NCBI RefSeq assembly: GCF_002959915.1
Contig: NZ_PPDE01000009.1
Coordinates: 124,001-188,000, forward strand
Reading direction: 5' to 3'
Length of the DNA stretch: 64,000 nt
Origin: Veillonella atypica KON
GTDB lineage: Bacteria > Bacillota > Negativicutes > Veillonellales > Veillonellaceae
The position numbers and the translations under genes are program-made. Positions 16,951-26,118 of the stretch are shown here, one piece after another; within the stretch, counting starts at the first letter, position 1, and each line of letters starts with the position of its first letter. The notes beneath the pieces are model-generated. The model ran no database searches and had not been told where the DNA came from. It saw only the letters and a program-made list of their open reading frames with translations.

Positions 16951-17414
16951 CTAATGGAACACATAGCTCCTCCAAGATACCAGTGCCTTCTTGTACTCGT
17001 CAATGGTAGAGAATTTTGGTGTATAGTTTGTTAACCATTCGGTTAGTGTAGGTTGTGTCGCTTCTGGGTCTACGGCAATTGGTAAGTCCCAGATGTTACC
17101 ATGTTTGCCTTCAAAGTAGCGCCATTTGTCTTGGGCAAAGAAAACAAGAACGCATTGCGATAGGCCTCAAAGGGCTTGCCCATTTCCTCACACACGGCCT
17201 TGACGAACGCGCGAATCCGCTGCCGTTCCAGCTCAACATGAGAACCATTGACAACCACATTATCTTGCTCCTCATCATAAAATGGGATGATTCCGCCTGT
17301 ATTAAAATCCAAGCCAAGCAAAAACGTCGTCGTTTCCTTTCCCTCTATCGGCGGGAACAAGGACGACCGAATCGTATTAAATACACCTGTTGTACTAATC
17401 GTAACGTGACGCAT
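16951..17414 (-). pseudogene. Hypothetical protein gene with a one-base deletion
   Basis: The first frame (from ATG at 17414) stops after 114 codons. Around 17160 coding sense moves to another frame, which continues as VLVFFAQDKWRYFEGKHGN and IWDLPIAVDPEATQPTL to a stop at 16951-16953. Adding one base would give a single 154-residue protein. Protein-like composition on both sides of the break shows that the gene was recently intact. No family was recognised. Confidence 0.7.
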
Positions 17415-17466
17415 AGTACCTCCTATATAACAAACTATATACTAAAACTCCATATATCATCTATAT

Positions 17467-17605
17467 TTGACGATGAATGAAACCGTCGTTATAATATAAG
17501 AAGATAGTCAGACGAGTAGTTGCGTCAGGCTCATCTCGGAAAACATAAAATTTTGAGAAATGGCCTTTTCGTTTTTACTAATCTCCGGGTTAGTGGAAAT
17601 GAAGG
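17467..17605 (+). ncRNA. Candidate type I antitoxin RNA
   Basis: The promoter is near-perfect: TTGACG (17467-17472), 17-base spacer, TATAAT (17490-17495). The predicted transcript starts near 17502, contains GATAGTCAGACGAG...CGTCAGG and ends near the inverted repeat AAATGGCCTTTTC/GAAGGGCTATTT, overlapping the 3' end of the toxin ORF on the opposite strand. This is the TxpA/RatA-like architecture. RNA identity and exact ends are inferred. Confidence 0.7.
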
Positions 17606-17606
17606 G

Positions 17607-17708
17607 CTATTTGTCTTTTCCTAGACAAATAAGCGCTATTAACGCCCCAAAGGCGATAACCACGGTCATCACCTGTAATAGGAGCATAATGATTTCATAA
17701 TCACTCAT
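17607..17708 (-). CDS. Holin-like type I toxin peptide (33 aa)
   Basis: A 33-codon ORF with a strong GGGAGGGG ribosome site 7 bases before its ATG. The peptide begins MSDYEIIMLLLQ, has one membrane helix (about residues 6-29) and ends in LGKDK. Layout and sequence fit the short 'putative holin-like toxin'/TxpA type, which damage the membrane when over-produced. A convergent RNA with a consensus promoter overlaps its 3' end. Two decayed copies lie at 7.6 and 14.3 kb. Confidence 0.75.
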   Translation of the reverse strand: MSDYEIIMLLLQVMTVVIAFGALIALICLGKDK

Positions 17709-17826
17709 AGGCTTACCCCTCCCTTCAATGACGAAGAGAGGCCCAACCTCGCCTAACTATCTTATGTTAATTATATATCAAACAAACATACGATACAATA
17801 AGCATCGTATCATAGAGATTTATAGA

Positions 17827-17867
17827 TGAAAAACCTGAGTGAATTAGTTTAATTCACTCAGGTTTTA
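17827..17867. terminator. Terminator after the coiled-coil/PLD-like gene
   Basis: AAAACCTGAGTGAATTA and TAATTCACTCAGGTTTT form a near-perfect stem with A- and T-runs, just after the stop codon at 17891. Confidence 0.85.
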
Positions 17868-17890
17868 TTAATCTAGATATTATATCAATA

Positions 17891-20548
17891 TTAAAAATCA
17901 AAATACATCTTACGATATGCTTGAAGATTAGATAGATTTTTAGACCATTCACCTAATTCTCGACGTGTACTGACCTCTTTTCCATCTTCATATTGTCCAT
18001 CAAAGGATAAAATATTAAAACTAGAAATAACATAAAACTGATCGTCACATATAAAAAGTTTAGCATGAGAGTTATCCCATTTCATTCGAAAAAGCTTTCC
18101 ATACTTTTCGAATCTCTTTTTCATCTTCTTCGCATTTTTCTTCGTCCAATATGTTCGTTTATCATTATCTGGATTAGATTCATCACCTATACCATAACGA
18201 ATCTTAATTGTAACACCTTTATCTAATAAAGATTCAAAAGTTTCCAACATACGCTCGTCTACGACATGATTATTAATCCAGGCTGCAAATATATCAATTT
18301 CCTTCGTAGAGGTTTGTAAAGCACTCTCAAATGCATGTCTGATGGCAGCATTTTCAAGAATTTTACTTTCATTATCTAGTAAATGTTTAAACTGTTTATT
18401 TTCTTCAAAATATTCATTCATCTGTGCTCGAAGTTCTTTATTTTCATATTGGAGATTCTCTACATTTTTTAGATATGTTTCATTCTCCTTCTTTATTTTT
18501 AATTGTTCTTTTTCTAATTCTAATTTATCATTGCGTGCCTTTTCTAAACGACGATGAACACGTTTCTTTTCTTCAGATAAATCTGTAAAATCCTTTTCTA
18601 AGCGCTCTTTTTCGTAAACAATTTCTTTTAATGCCGATTCTGCTTTCTTTAAATCATTTTTCATAACCGTACTCTGCTTATGAGCTTCAGCTAACATTGA
18701 GTCTAATTCATTAATTTTCTGCTCATAAGATTTTCGTGTAGCCGCAGTAATAGTCGCATCCTCTAATTTAGATTGAATAACATCGTATTCAGATTGTAGT
18801 TTATAGGATTTTTCCTGACTTTGCTTTAATTTTCTTTCAAAAGACTTAGCGTTCTTCTCTGCTCCTAAAAGTTGTTGTTTGGCTTCTATTAACTTTAGTT
18901 CTGTGACACTAGCTTCTTTTTGAATGTTCTCAATCGATTGTGCTAATGATTGTACTTGTGCTTCGTACTCCGCTGCTTTTTTCTCTAAAACACTATTTGC
19001 TTGACGTAATGTATATACTAAATTGTCTTGATTGAAAATTTTCAGATATAATGCACGACTATAATCTTCATCAACCTCTAATGCAGTTTCAGAACGAGAA
19101 CTACCTTCATCATCAGATAAAATATCAAATTGAGCCTTAATAAAATAGGACTCATCTTTAAGAATAGCGGCTTCTTTTATAAATGAACCTTTACCATCAG
19201 GAATACCATCTATAATCTTTACTATAATACCTCTATTAATAGCTGCATCTTTTGCACCTCCAATAGATCCCTCAAAATTGATTCCCCAAGGATTACTAAT
19301 ATAAATAGATTCTTTAGCCGTTTTAAATATATCAATAATCTTATCAATAACTTTACTGCCTTCGATTAATTGAATCTTAATTTCTTGTTCTCTATATGTA
19401 GGAATAGAAAGCTCCACTCTCAATTTATCAAGAGTCAACTGAATATCATGTCGTTTATATTCTAACTCGTTGATAATTTCTCGAGTAAGCTTAACTTCAT
19501 CTTGGCTAGGCAATTCAATAGATATATTGGCTACACCAATAATAAATGCCTCTAATTTTCTACAAAAATCAATATCTTGTGGTTCACCGTTAAGGTTAAG
19601 CACTACACTATTATAGTTATTTAAAATAGCATGAGCATGATGTAATAATTCTAGATATTCAATTAATACATCTTTAACTGCACAAAGATAATCATGATGA
19701 TCAAGAAGCTCCACAAACTGTAATTTCGCTCGTGGAATTCCCACGCTAAGCTCTTTAATTTTTTCTTTACAAAGCTTGTTATATCCATAACCTAAACCAG
19801 CAATTACAGGTAGTGCTGCTATACCACCAAGAACAGCCATACCACCAGCTATCCCAAATCCACCGGAAGCTATTGTACCGCCACCTAACCAAGCTAATGT
19901 TGCATTAGTAGCAGCCGCACCACTTAATCCACTAATTGCAGCTCCCGTTCCTGCCGTGCCAATGCTTGTTGCTAGCCCAACTGCACCTATAGCGCCTCCA
20001 ATGCCACCTGCAATGCCTTTTACAATAGAACCTATCATGCTACCTACACCAGATAAGTTACTAATATCATTCCCAACATAAGAGTAATTATCACTATTAG
20101 AATATCCAAACATCTGTCCATTAGTAGCATAATACGTTTGTAATGTATCATATATTTCAATCTCTTTAACCAACTGAACTTTTGATTCATTAATGTGAGT
20201 ATAAAAACGACTTAATTCTCTTTTAATCTTCTCTATATCAATACAATATCTCTCATAAGCTGCTTTTATACTTTCAAATTCAATTTTTAACTGATTATAT
20301 TCTGCCTTAGAATCTAAAGCTTTTTCCACAATAGAATCAAATCTATCAAGGGTCTCCTCTTTACTTTTTAAATGTCGCCCAATAGCTTGTTCAACCCTAT
20401 ATTTATTAGGCTCTAACTGTAATTCTAAATCTGCAATCTCTGCTAGTCGTTCATTCTCTTTTTGTATTCCTTTGACTCTATTCTCTTCTTTTTTAGCTTT
20501 ATAAGCATCAATAGTTGCACCCGCTATATCTTTTAACGTTTTAAACAT
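17891..20548 (-). CDS. 885-residue coiled-coil protein with glycine-rich membrane-like segment and phospholipase-D-like domains
   Basis: Regions in order: helical N-terminus (1-140); a hydrophobic Gly/Ala-rich segment (about 165-255) containing LAWLGGGTIASGGFGIAGG, a motif seen in several large bacterial proteins of uncertain role; a PLD-like half domain (about 395-500; SIYISNPWG, RGIIVKIIDG); a long coiled coil (about 515-725); and a C-terminal PLD-like domain (735-885) with H828-x-K830, D835 and SSFN at 842-845. The two half domains could form one active site across the coiled coil. Strictly, only the C-terminal half shows the HxK signature. PLD-superfamily proteins include nucleases and anti-phage effectors; a defence role is inference. 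It has its own terminator, and a 300-base gap separates it from the nuclease-like gene upstream. Confidence 0.7.
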   Translation of the reverse strand: MFKTLKDIAGATIDAYKAKKEENRVKGIQKENERLAEIADLELQLEPNKYRVEQAIGRHLKSKEETLDRFDSIVEKALDSKAEYNQLKIEFESIKAAYERYCIDIEKIKRELSRFYTHINESKVQLVKEIEIYDTLQTYYATNGQMFGYSNSDNYSYVGNDISNLSGVGSMIGSIVKGIAGGIGGAIGAVGLATSIGTAGTGAAISGLSGAAATNATLAWLGGGTIASGGFGIAGGMAVLGGIAALPVIAGLGYGYNKLCKEKIKELSVGIPRAKLQFVELLDHHDYLCAVKDVLIEYLELLHHAHAILNNYNSVVLNLNGEPQDIDFCRKLEAFIIGVANISIELPSQDEVKLTREIINELEYKRHDIQLTLDKLRVELSIPTYREQEIKIQLIEGSKVIDKIIDIFKTAKESIYISNPWGINFEGSIGGAKDAAINRGIIVKIIDGIPDGKGSFIKEAAILKDESYFIKAQFDILSDDEGSSRSETALEVDEDYSRALYLKIFNQDNLVYTLRQANSVLEKKAAEYEAQVQSLAQSIENIQKEASVTELKLIEAKQQLLGAEKNAKSFERKLKQSQEKSYKLQSEYDVIQSKLEDATITAATRKSYEQKINELDSMLAEAHKQSTVMKNDLKKAESALKEIVYEKERLEKDFTDLSEEKKRVHRRLEKARNDKLELEKEQLKIKKENETYLKNVENLQYENKELRAQMNEYFEENKQFKHLLDNESKILENAAIRHAFESALQTSTKEIDIFAAWINNHVVDERMLETFESLLDKGVTIKIRYGIGDESNPDNDKRTYWTKKNAKKMKKRFEKYGKLFRMKWDNSHAKLFICDDQFYVISSFNILSFDGQYEDGKEVSTRRELGEWSKNLSNLQAYRKMYFDF

Positions 20549-20802
20549 ATCTCATCCCCCAAGTTATGTTGTATTTAACAAATTATATAACATGTATAAT
20601 AAATAACTATGAATAGAGTATTTATAGATTACATTTCAATTTCTCTAACTATAAATCTATAGATATAAATTAATAGTTCCACTAAAATTATCATAAAGCA
20701 ACAATAGATGAATATTTCATGAATAAATTATATTATGCATATTATTACCAGTCAATAAAGATATGAAAAACTTCAAGTATAATTATTGTAGTTTAATCTA
20801 CA

Positions 20803-20842
20803 TTAAAAGCTCTACCTTAGATTTTCTAAAGTAGAGCCTTCT
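20803..20842 (-). terminator. Terminator after the PDDEXK-like gene
   Basis: On the minus strand GGCTCTACTTTAGAAAATCT pairs back through AAGGTAGAGC, then TTTTAATG. The remaining part of the 20549-20843 gap is A+T-rich with promoter-like sequence for the gene at 17891. Confidence 0.75.
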
Positions 20843-20843
20843 T

Positions 20844-22322
20844 CTATTTCAATTCCCCTTTACGCACACGTTCCCATTCCACCTTTTCCATCGCCTTCGT
20901 TAATTCTTCATTCAATTCACGTATTAAGGATATAAATTGTGCACGCTTATCCGCATCATTCCAATCAATTAATATCTTATGCAATTTAAATTGTAATAGA
21001 GTGTTTTCATATTGCTTATATAAATTACCTTCAGAGCATATATCTCCCTTATCAGCTGTACAACAATATAGCTTATTAATAGCCTCCAATTTGGCAGAAA
21101 TCTTCTCTAATGATAATATATGCTCTTTAATATAGTTATACACACGAGTTTTATATGAGCAGGTATTGCTTTCACCATTATCACCGGCGCCCTTTTCCCA
21201 CCACGTATAGTAACGTAAACTCAAAACTGGGCCTTCTTTAATTTTATCAATACGCCAAAACATATATGGTTTAACGGTTAAATTGTCCTCATTTGTATTT
21301 TGAAAGCCCCAATAATCGGCATCAACAGTTCGGTCTAGAGAACGTGGCCAAAAATGCATCAAAGACCAAGGGGTACCAAAGCTGCTACCATGCTGAATCG
21401 TATGAGTATGAGACGCATCATCTATACGACCATATACATACGAATCGTCAATATTCTCAACGTGTTGTTTCAAGTCGGTCATAAATAGTGTTTCATGATT
21501 TGGCTGATTAAATACAGTCTGCAAAAATCTCCGTTGGGCAATTGCAGTATCTTGGATATAAAAACGAATATGCTCATCAATATCCTTATAGTATTCCCAA
21601 AAACAGCTATGCTCTATAGTAGCCCTAATTTTAGAGCTCAAATAATCCACAAAGCTCATTAAAATTGGATTATTCCACTCACGACAAGACAGTAACAAGG
21701 ATAAGAACTCTGGCCCATCCACATAGGTATTAACCTTTGGATCCTTCTCCAGTTCTCGAACCGTATTCCAGTCATCATCATTGAACCAATCCGTCTTCAA
21801 ATACGCCGTATGAATCGTATACTTTGACAAATCAAATTCTCCCGGTTCATCTCGTAATGCCCATCGAATACTATTCACCGCGCCCCAGCAAGCAGTCCCA
21901 TCACGTTTTTGCTGTTGTTCCTTTTTATTATCTGAAAGATGTTGATATATATCTAATCCATTGTATTGATTTGATTTAAATGTTTTTGAAAGCAAGCATT
22001 TATACCGATTAATCTGATTGCCATGCTCTTGTGATGATGTTTTGTCTTCAATAATTAAAGCCGCCTGTAATTCTGGAACCAATACAAGTACATCAATATT
22101 AAGCAACTGCCTAAAAATATATACCCGATTAACTTTAGATACATCATAAGCCCCGTTCAACAAACGAGATAAAAATTGAGACCCAAACTGCCGCCCACTT
22201 GCATTATCGTCGCGAACAGGCATATTAATCCAATTCAAACACCAACAAATAAAGGCATCCTGCGACAACTCATTCGTCGCAAAACTAAAAATATTATTCT
22301 CCACGATCCGTTCGTCAAACAT
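20844..22322 (-). CDS. PD-(D/E)XK nuclease-superfamily protein (PDDEXK_4-like)
   Basis: The N-terminal 110 residues match the PDDEXK_4 type: ENNIFSFATNELSQDAFICW, then D77 (in NIDVLVLV) and E92-D-K94 (in LIIEDKT), followed by EHGNQINRY. D77, E92 and K94 are the expected catalytic triad. The remaining 380 residues are unlike anything recognised. At 492 residues it is longer than a minimal nuclease. The start at 22322 follows AGGGG by 9 bases. Relatives are common in defence islands, and the coiled-coil/PLD-like gene lies downstream, but both have separate terminators, so joint action is only a hypothesis. Confidence 0.7.
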   Translation of the reverse strand: MFDERIVENNIFSFATNELSQDAFICWCLNWINMPVRDDNASGRQFGSQFLSRLLNGAYDVSKVNRVYIFRQLLNIDVLVLVPELQAALIIEDKTSSQEHGNQINRYKCLLSKTFKSNQYNGLDIYQHLSDNKKEQQQKRDGTACWGAVNSIRWALRDEPGEFDLSKYTIHTAYLKTDWFNDDDWNTVRELEKDPKVNTYVDGPEFLSLLLSCREWNNPILMSFVDYLSSKIRATIEHSCFWEYYKDIDEHIRFYIQDTAIAQRRFLQTVFNQPNHETLFMTDLKQHVENIDDSYVYGRIDDASHTHTIQHGSSFGTPWSLMHFWPRSLDRTVDADYWGFQNTNEDNLTVKPYMFWRIDKIKEGPVLSLRYYTWWEKGAGDNGESNTCSYKTRVYNYIKEHILSLEKISAKLEAINKLYCCTADKGDICSEGNLYKQYENTLLQFKLHKILIDWNDADKRAQFISLIRELNEELTKAMEKVEWERVRKGELK

Positions 22323-22462
22323 ATTCCGCATCCCCTAATAATACAAACAACTACCCTAACCAAACCCGGTACATAAAACTCGATCAATTTATAATAACAA
22401 TACCATCCTTAAGACAAGTATACAATCACAAACGTGTAAATTCCGTACCATATAAATGCAAA

Positions 22463-22850
22463 ATTATGCCCTAACATCACCTAAACCACAAACGTACATA
22501 GAGAAAGACCCTATCGGCTCCTCAAAACGACTTCGGGCTCCGCGTAAGCGCAGTAGCGTGTCGGCTTTTCTCTCCTCCAGAAACAATGCCACTACATCAC
22601 CTAAACCACAAACGTACATAGAGAAAGCCCCCATCTGTTCCAAAACCGACTTTGGCCCTGCGGAGGCCGTAGGCCGGAGTCAGACCCGTCCGGTGTATTC
22701 TCTCTAAAAAAACAATGCCCTAACATCACCTAAACCACAAACGTACATAGAGAAAGCCCCCATGGTGTTCTAAAACCGACTTTGCCAGGCTGGCTACGCC
22801 AGCCGATAAGGCGGTGGAGGTTTTAGGATGCCATGGGGGCTTATACTCTA
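22463..22850. repeat. Triple tandem palindrome element carrying inverted copies of the hydA 3' end
   Basis: Three tandem units start near 22466, 22586 and 22715. Each begins with ATGCCCTAACATCACCTAA or a close variant, an inverted copy of the last codons of the hydrogenase gene (22865-22882). The three loops differ: type B, type A and type C cores respectively. The last unit forms a perfect stem with the real gene end (AAGCCCCCATGG / CCATGGGGGCTT). Confidence 0.85.
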
Positions 22851-22851
22851 A

Positions 22852-24282
22852 TTACCCTTTATACTTAGGTGATGTAGGGCATGTTTCAGGCACCACGTCT
22901 TTGCGGTCCCCTAGTTGTGCACTACGGTCTGTATAGTGTGTATGAAGTAGTTCGTGTGCTTTATGTCCTAATGGTTCACCCAAGAAGTTTTTGTATAGGT
23001 CTTGGATTTCTGGGTTTTCATAGGATGCCACGTATTTGTATTCTTCATCAGCTTTGTAAAGTCCGCCAATGCGGGCTTCTTTTGTTTTTACGGCTTGTGG
23101 TAATTTAGTGCGTGGTTGACCACCGCCACCGATACAACCACCTGGGCATGCCATAACTTCGATAAAGTCATAGTGTTTGCCATTTTCTTTCAAAGCGTTG
23201 AGGAAATCACGGGTATTTTTGCCACCGTGTACAACAGCAACGGACAATGTTACGTCGTCACCGAGTTGTACAGTCGCTTCTTTTACACCATTCATGCCGC
23301 GAACGTCTTCGAGGTGAGTCAACGCATATGGAGGTGGTTCCTTGTCAGTGATGAGCTTGTATGCTGTACGCATAGCTGCTTCCATAACGCCGCCCGTATT
23401 ACCGAAGATGATGGACGCACCAGTTTCCATACCGATTAAATCATCGAACTTAGAGTCTTCTAAGCTGCCAAAATCAACACCTTCGTCATTGAGCCAGCGA
23501 ATAAATTCACGTGTGGTAATGGAAATATCCGTATCCATGCCGAGGCTTTCATCATCGTAATAACGAGCCGCCGCATTTTCCTCAACACGCTTAGTTTCTG
23601 CTTTCTTCGCCGTACAAGGGTTAACGCTGACAGACACGATATTTGCAGGATTAATGCCCTTTTTCTCAGCAAAGTACGTCTTGATCATGGCCGCTTCCAT
23701 AGCGATGCAAGAACGGGTACTGGACAAGTTTGGAATGAGTTCAGGGAAATAGATTTCCGCAAAGCGCACCCATGCAGGGCAACAGGATGTGAATTGAGGG
23801 ATAGTACCGCCATTCTTTAGGCGATCTACAAGCTCAGATGCTTCTTCCATAATAGTCAAATCCGCACCAAAGTTCGTATCAACCACATAATCAGCACCCA
23901 ATTTACGAAGGGCGCTAACCATTTTTCCTTCTAAGAATGTGCCTGGTTCGTAGCCAAAGCCTTCGCCGATAGCCACGCGCACAGCCGGAGCCGTTTGGAT
24001 AACAACAATCTTGTCAGGGTCAGCAATAGCCGCTTTCACCTTATCAAGCTCAGATCTAGCATGCATGGAATCGAATGGACAGGCAGCCGCACATTGACCA
24101 CAGTGGATGCACATTGGCACATCACCGGTTGATTCAAGATCGTAATAATCGAGCACACTCATCACATCGGCGCAAGCGCGACGGCACAAGGTGCAATTCT
24201 TACACTTCGAAATATCGTGGTAAATGGACGGGTTGTCGAGCGCGATTGGCACGCGTTTGTCGATAAATTCAAATTGGGACAT
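22852..24282 (-). CDS. [FeFe]-hydrogenase, monomeric type with two ferredoxin-like clusters
   Basis: The 476-residue protein starts at an ATG 4 bases after GAGGAGGTCC. Residues 27-37 (CKNCTLCRRAC) and 58-68 (CIHCGQCAAAC) bind two [4Fe-4S] clusters. The H-cluster motifs follow: TSCCPAW, NPCTAKKAE and MACPGGCIGGGGQP. The second motif is usually MPC..K; here Asn replaces Met. The enzyme reduces protons with ferredoxin electrons, the main route of H2 release in lactate-fermenting Negativicutes. The maturase HydF is encoded at 45983-47260; HydE and HydG are not in the window. Its 3' end has been copied three times into the element downstream. Confidence 0.9.
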   Translation of the reverse strand: MSQFEFIDKRVPIALDNPSIYHDISKCKNCTLCRRACADVMSVLDYYDLESTGDVPMCIHCGQCAAACPFDSMHARSELDKVKAAIADPDKIVVIQTAPAVRVAIGEGFGYEPGTFLEGKMVSALRKLGADYVVDTNFGADLTIMEEASELVDRLKNGGTIPQFTSCCPAWVRFAEIYFPELIPNLSSTRSCIAMEAAMIKTYFAEKKGINPANIVSVSVNPCTAKKAETKRVEENAAARYYDDESLGMDTDISITTREFIRWLNDEGVDFGSLEDSKFDDLIGMETGASIIFGNTGGVMEAAMRTAYKLITDKEPPPYALTHLEDVRGMNGVKEATVQLGDDVTLSVAVVHGGKNTRDFLNALKENGKHYDFIEVMACPGGCIGGGGQPRTKLPQAVKTKEARIGGLYKADEEYKYVASYENPEIQDLYKNFLGEPLGHKAHELLHTHYTDRSAQLGDRKDVVPETCPTSPKYKG

Positions 24283-24428
24283 GAGGACCTCCTCGTTCTG
24301 TATAATCATACCTATTGTGAAAGTTTTAATTTCTCCTATATTACTAGCATAACAAATAAGGAGGCCATCAATCAACGTACTAGGCTAGTAGGAATTGAAA
24401 GATTATTGGACTTCATAAACAGGAAACT

Positions 24429-25850
24429 TTAAAGTTCATACATCATCGGTACATCGATGAGCTCTACCCGTTCATCGTCTGAGACAAATCCAAACCCTCG
24501 TTTGCTAAATAGCCAATAGTATGGTTCACCGTGCAATACACGGGCCTTTTCCATAAGTGATATCAGCACATCTTGGCCAACTGGTTCATTTTTCCATTTG
24601 CACTCGCCCACTAATAGATGATGTACAGGCCGTGCATTGGGATCTGCTTGTATGTCCGCCATGGCCACTACATCGATTTCAACTTGCTTTTTCGTTGCAC
24701 TATCCGTGCCCCACCAATGACCTATTTGTTGTGGCAAGAACGGAACTGAACCTCGGTGAATGCGCGCCTGTACATATTGTGCTGCCATCGTTTCAAATAC
24801 GAGTCCCATGAAATGTGAAAGCATAGGTTTAACGTATTGATGGTATACAAGTTTGCCATTAAAGTTTTCAATGGCCCCTTGGTTCGGTTCTACAAAACGA
24901 TACCAAAAGGTATACATAGAATCTTTAATGGTATAAATACTTTTATTAGACTTAGATTCAACAGGATGTATTTTTTCGATGATCTGTAAATCAATAAGGC
25001 TTTTTAGATAATTATTCAATGCCCCCGTCGTCATATCTACCTTAGTAGCAATTTCGTTATTACGGCTGGCTCCCTTGGCGATAGCACTGAGGATTGCATT
25101 ATACTGGCGCGGCTCCCGTAATTCCTGCTTTAATAGACTCGATGGCTCATCTACAAGACGTCCTGTAGGCGTGAAAAACAAGGTGATAATACTTTCATCA
25201 AGAGAATCACCATCCCTAAAATATGATAAATATTCAGCCACACCACCGGTAAGACCAAAGGCGATAGCACTATCCTCATAGGAAAGATGGGGTACCATTT
25301 GACGGGCCTCGATATACGTAAACGGTTTAATTTTATACTGCGCCGTGCGGCGACCATACAAAGAGCTCTTATGGCCTAGCACCTGATTTTCCATAAAACT
25401 CATGGACGAACCGCACAAGATGAGCATTAACTGAGACCGATTTTTATATGCATCAATCAAGGCCTGCAGCTCAGACGAAACGGACGGAATCGATTCCGCC
25501 AAGTACGGATATTCGTCGATAATAAATATACAACGATGGTCTAAGCTATACTCAAATAAATGGGTCAACGCCGCCGTGATCGTTGGAAAATTCGGTAATG
25601 TGGACTGTAATTTACCGGTTTCAATCATCCCCGTTGCACGATATACAGCTTGTGAAAGCACCTCTAAATTGTTACTCGCACCAGATTCGAGGCCCACCAT
25701 ATACGCGCCATCATGAGACGCCAAAAAGTGGTGCAACAAATACGTCTTACCCACACGACGGCGTCCATACACAATAGCCAATTCAAAATGTTTTGAATTA
25801 TATTGCGCCTCCAGAGAAGCTAATTCATGTTCACGGCCTACAAATACCAT
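24429..25850 (-). CDS. AAA-family ATPase with DUF234-type C-terminal domain
   Basis: The 473-residue protein has Walker A GRRRVGKTYLLHHF (about residues 28-42) and Walker B IFIIDEYPYL, followed by a winged-helix segment (about 255-310) and a C-terminal restriction-endonuclease-like region (LLVGECKWK, about 415-425) typical of DUF234 proteins. Such ATPases are widespread in bacteria and archaea; their function is unclear, though the C-terminus resembles nucleases. AGGAGG precedes the start. An operator-like palindrome lies 60-110 bases upstream, suggesting specific repression. Confidence 0.85.
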   Translation of the reverse strand: MVFVGREHELASLEAQYNSKHFELAIVYGRRRVGKTYLLHHFLASHDGAYMVGLESGASNNLEVLSQAVYRATGMIETGKLQSTLPNFPTITAALTHLFEYSLDHRCIFIIDEYPYLAESIPSVSSELQALIDAYKNRSQLMLILCGSSMSFMENQVLGHKSSLYGRRTAQYKIKPFTYIEARQMVPHLSYEDSAIAFGLTGGVAEYLSYFRDGDSLDESIITLFFTPTGRLVDEPSSLLKQELREPRQYNAILSAIAKGASRNNEIATKVDMTTGALNNYLKSLIDLQIIEKIHPVESKSNKSIYTIKDSMYTFWYRFVEPNQGAIENFNGKLVYHQYVKPMLSHFMGLVFETMAAQYVQARIHRGSVPFLPQQIGHWWGTDSATKKQVEIDVVAMADIQADPNARPVHHLLVGECKWKNEPVGQDVLISLMEKARVLHGEPYYWLFSKRGFGFVSDDERVELIDVPMMYEL

Positions 25851-25911
25851 ATCGCACCTCCTCGTTAATCTAAATTACGCTATGCAACAAATATCCTATC
25901 TATATCTTCTT

Positions 25912-25961
25912 TAGTATAACACGATATAGTATATTACGATATACTATATTACGTTATACTA
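25912..25961. promoter_or_regulatory. Operator-like palindrome upstream of the DUF234-type ATPase gene
   Basis: An overall inverted repeat of about 50 bases from TAGTATAAC to GTTATACTA, with repeated internal ATATAGTATAT/ATATACTATAT steps. It covers the probable promoter of the gene starting at 25850. Confidence 0.55.
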
Positions 25962-26074
25962 AATTGCAAAAACAAGATACAGCCCTCATCATACCAGTGA
26001 TTATCTAGTGTTATAAGGGTTTTCACCCACACGTTTTGTCCTATAACTCAAACTCATACTCTGCATATAAACAC

Positions 26075-26102
26075 AAAAAAGCAGCTCTTTCGAGCTGCTT
26101 TG
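26075..26102 (-). terminator. Rho-independent terminator
   Basis: On the minus strand AAGCAGCTCG-AAA-GAGCTGCTTTTTTGTG, immediately after the secreted-protein gene at 26119. Confidence 0.85.
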
Positions 26103-26118
26103 TCGTATAAGGTGTATA

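Noticed and set aside
22456-22707. 83-codon ORF in the triple element
   Set aside because: Repeats of the hydA-end copies and cores; no ribosome site.
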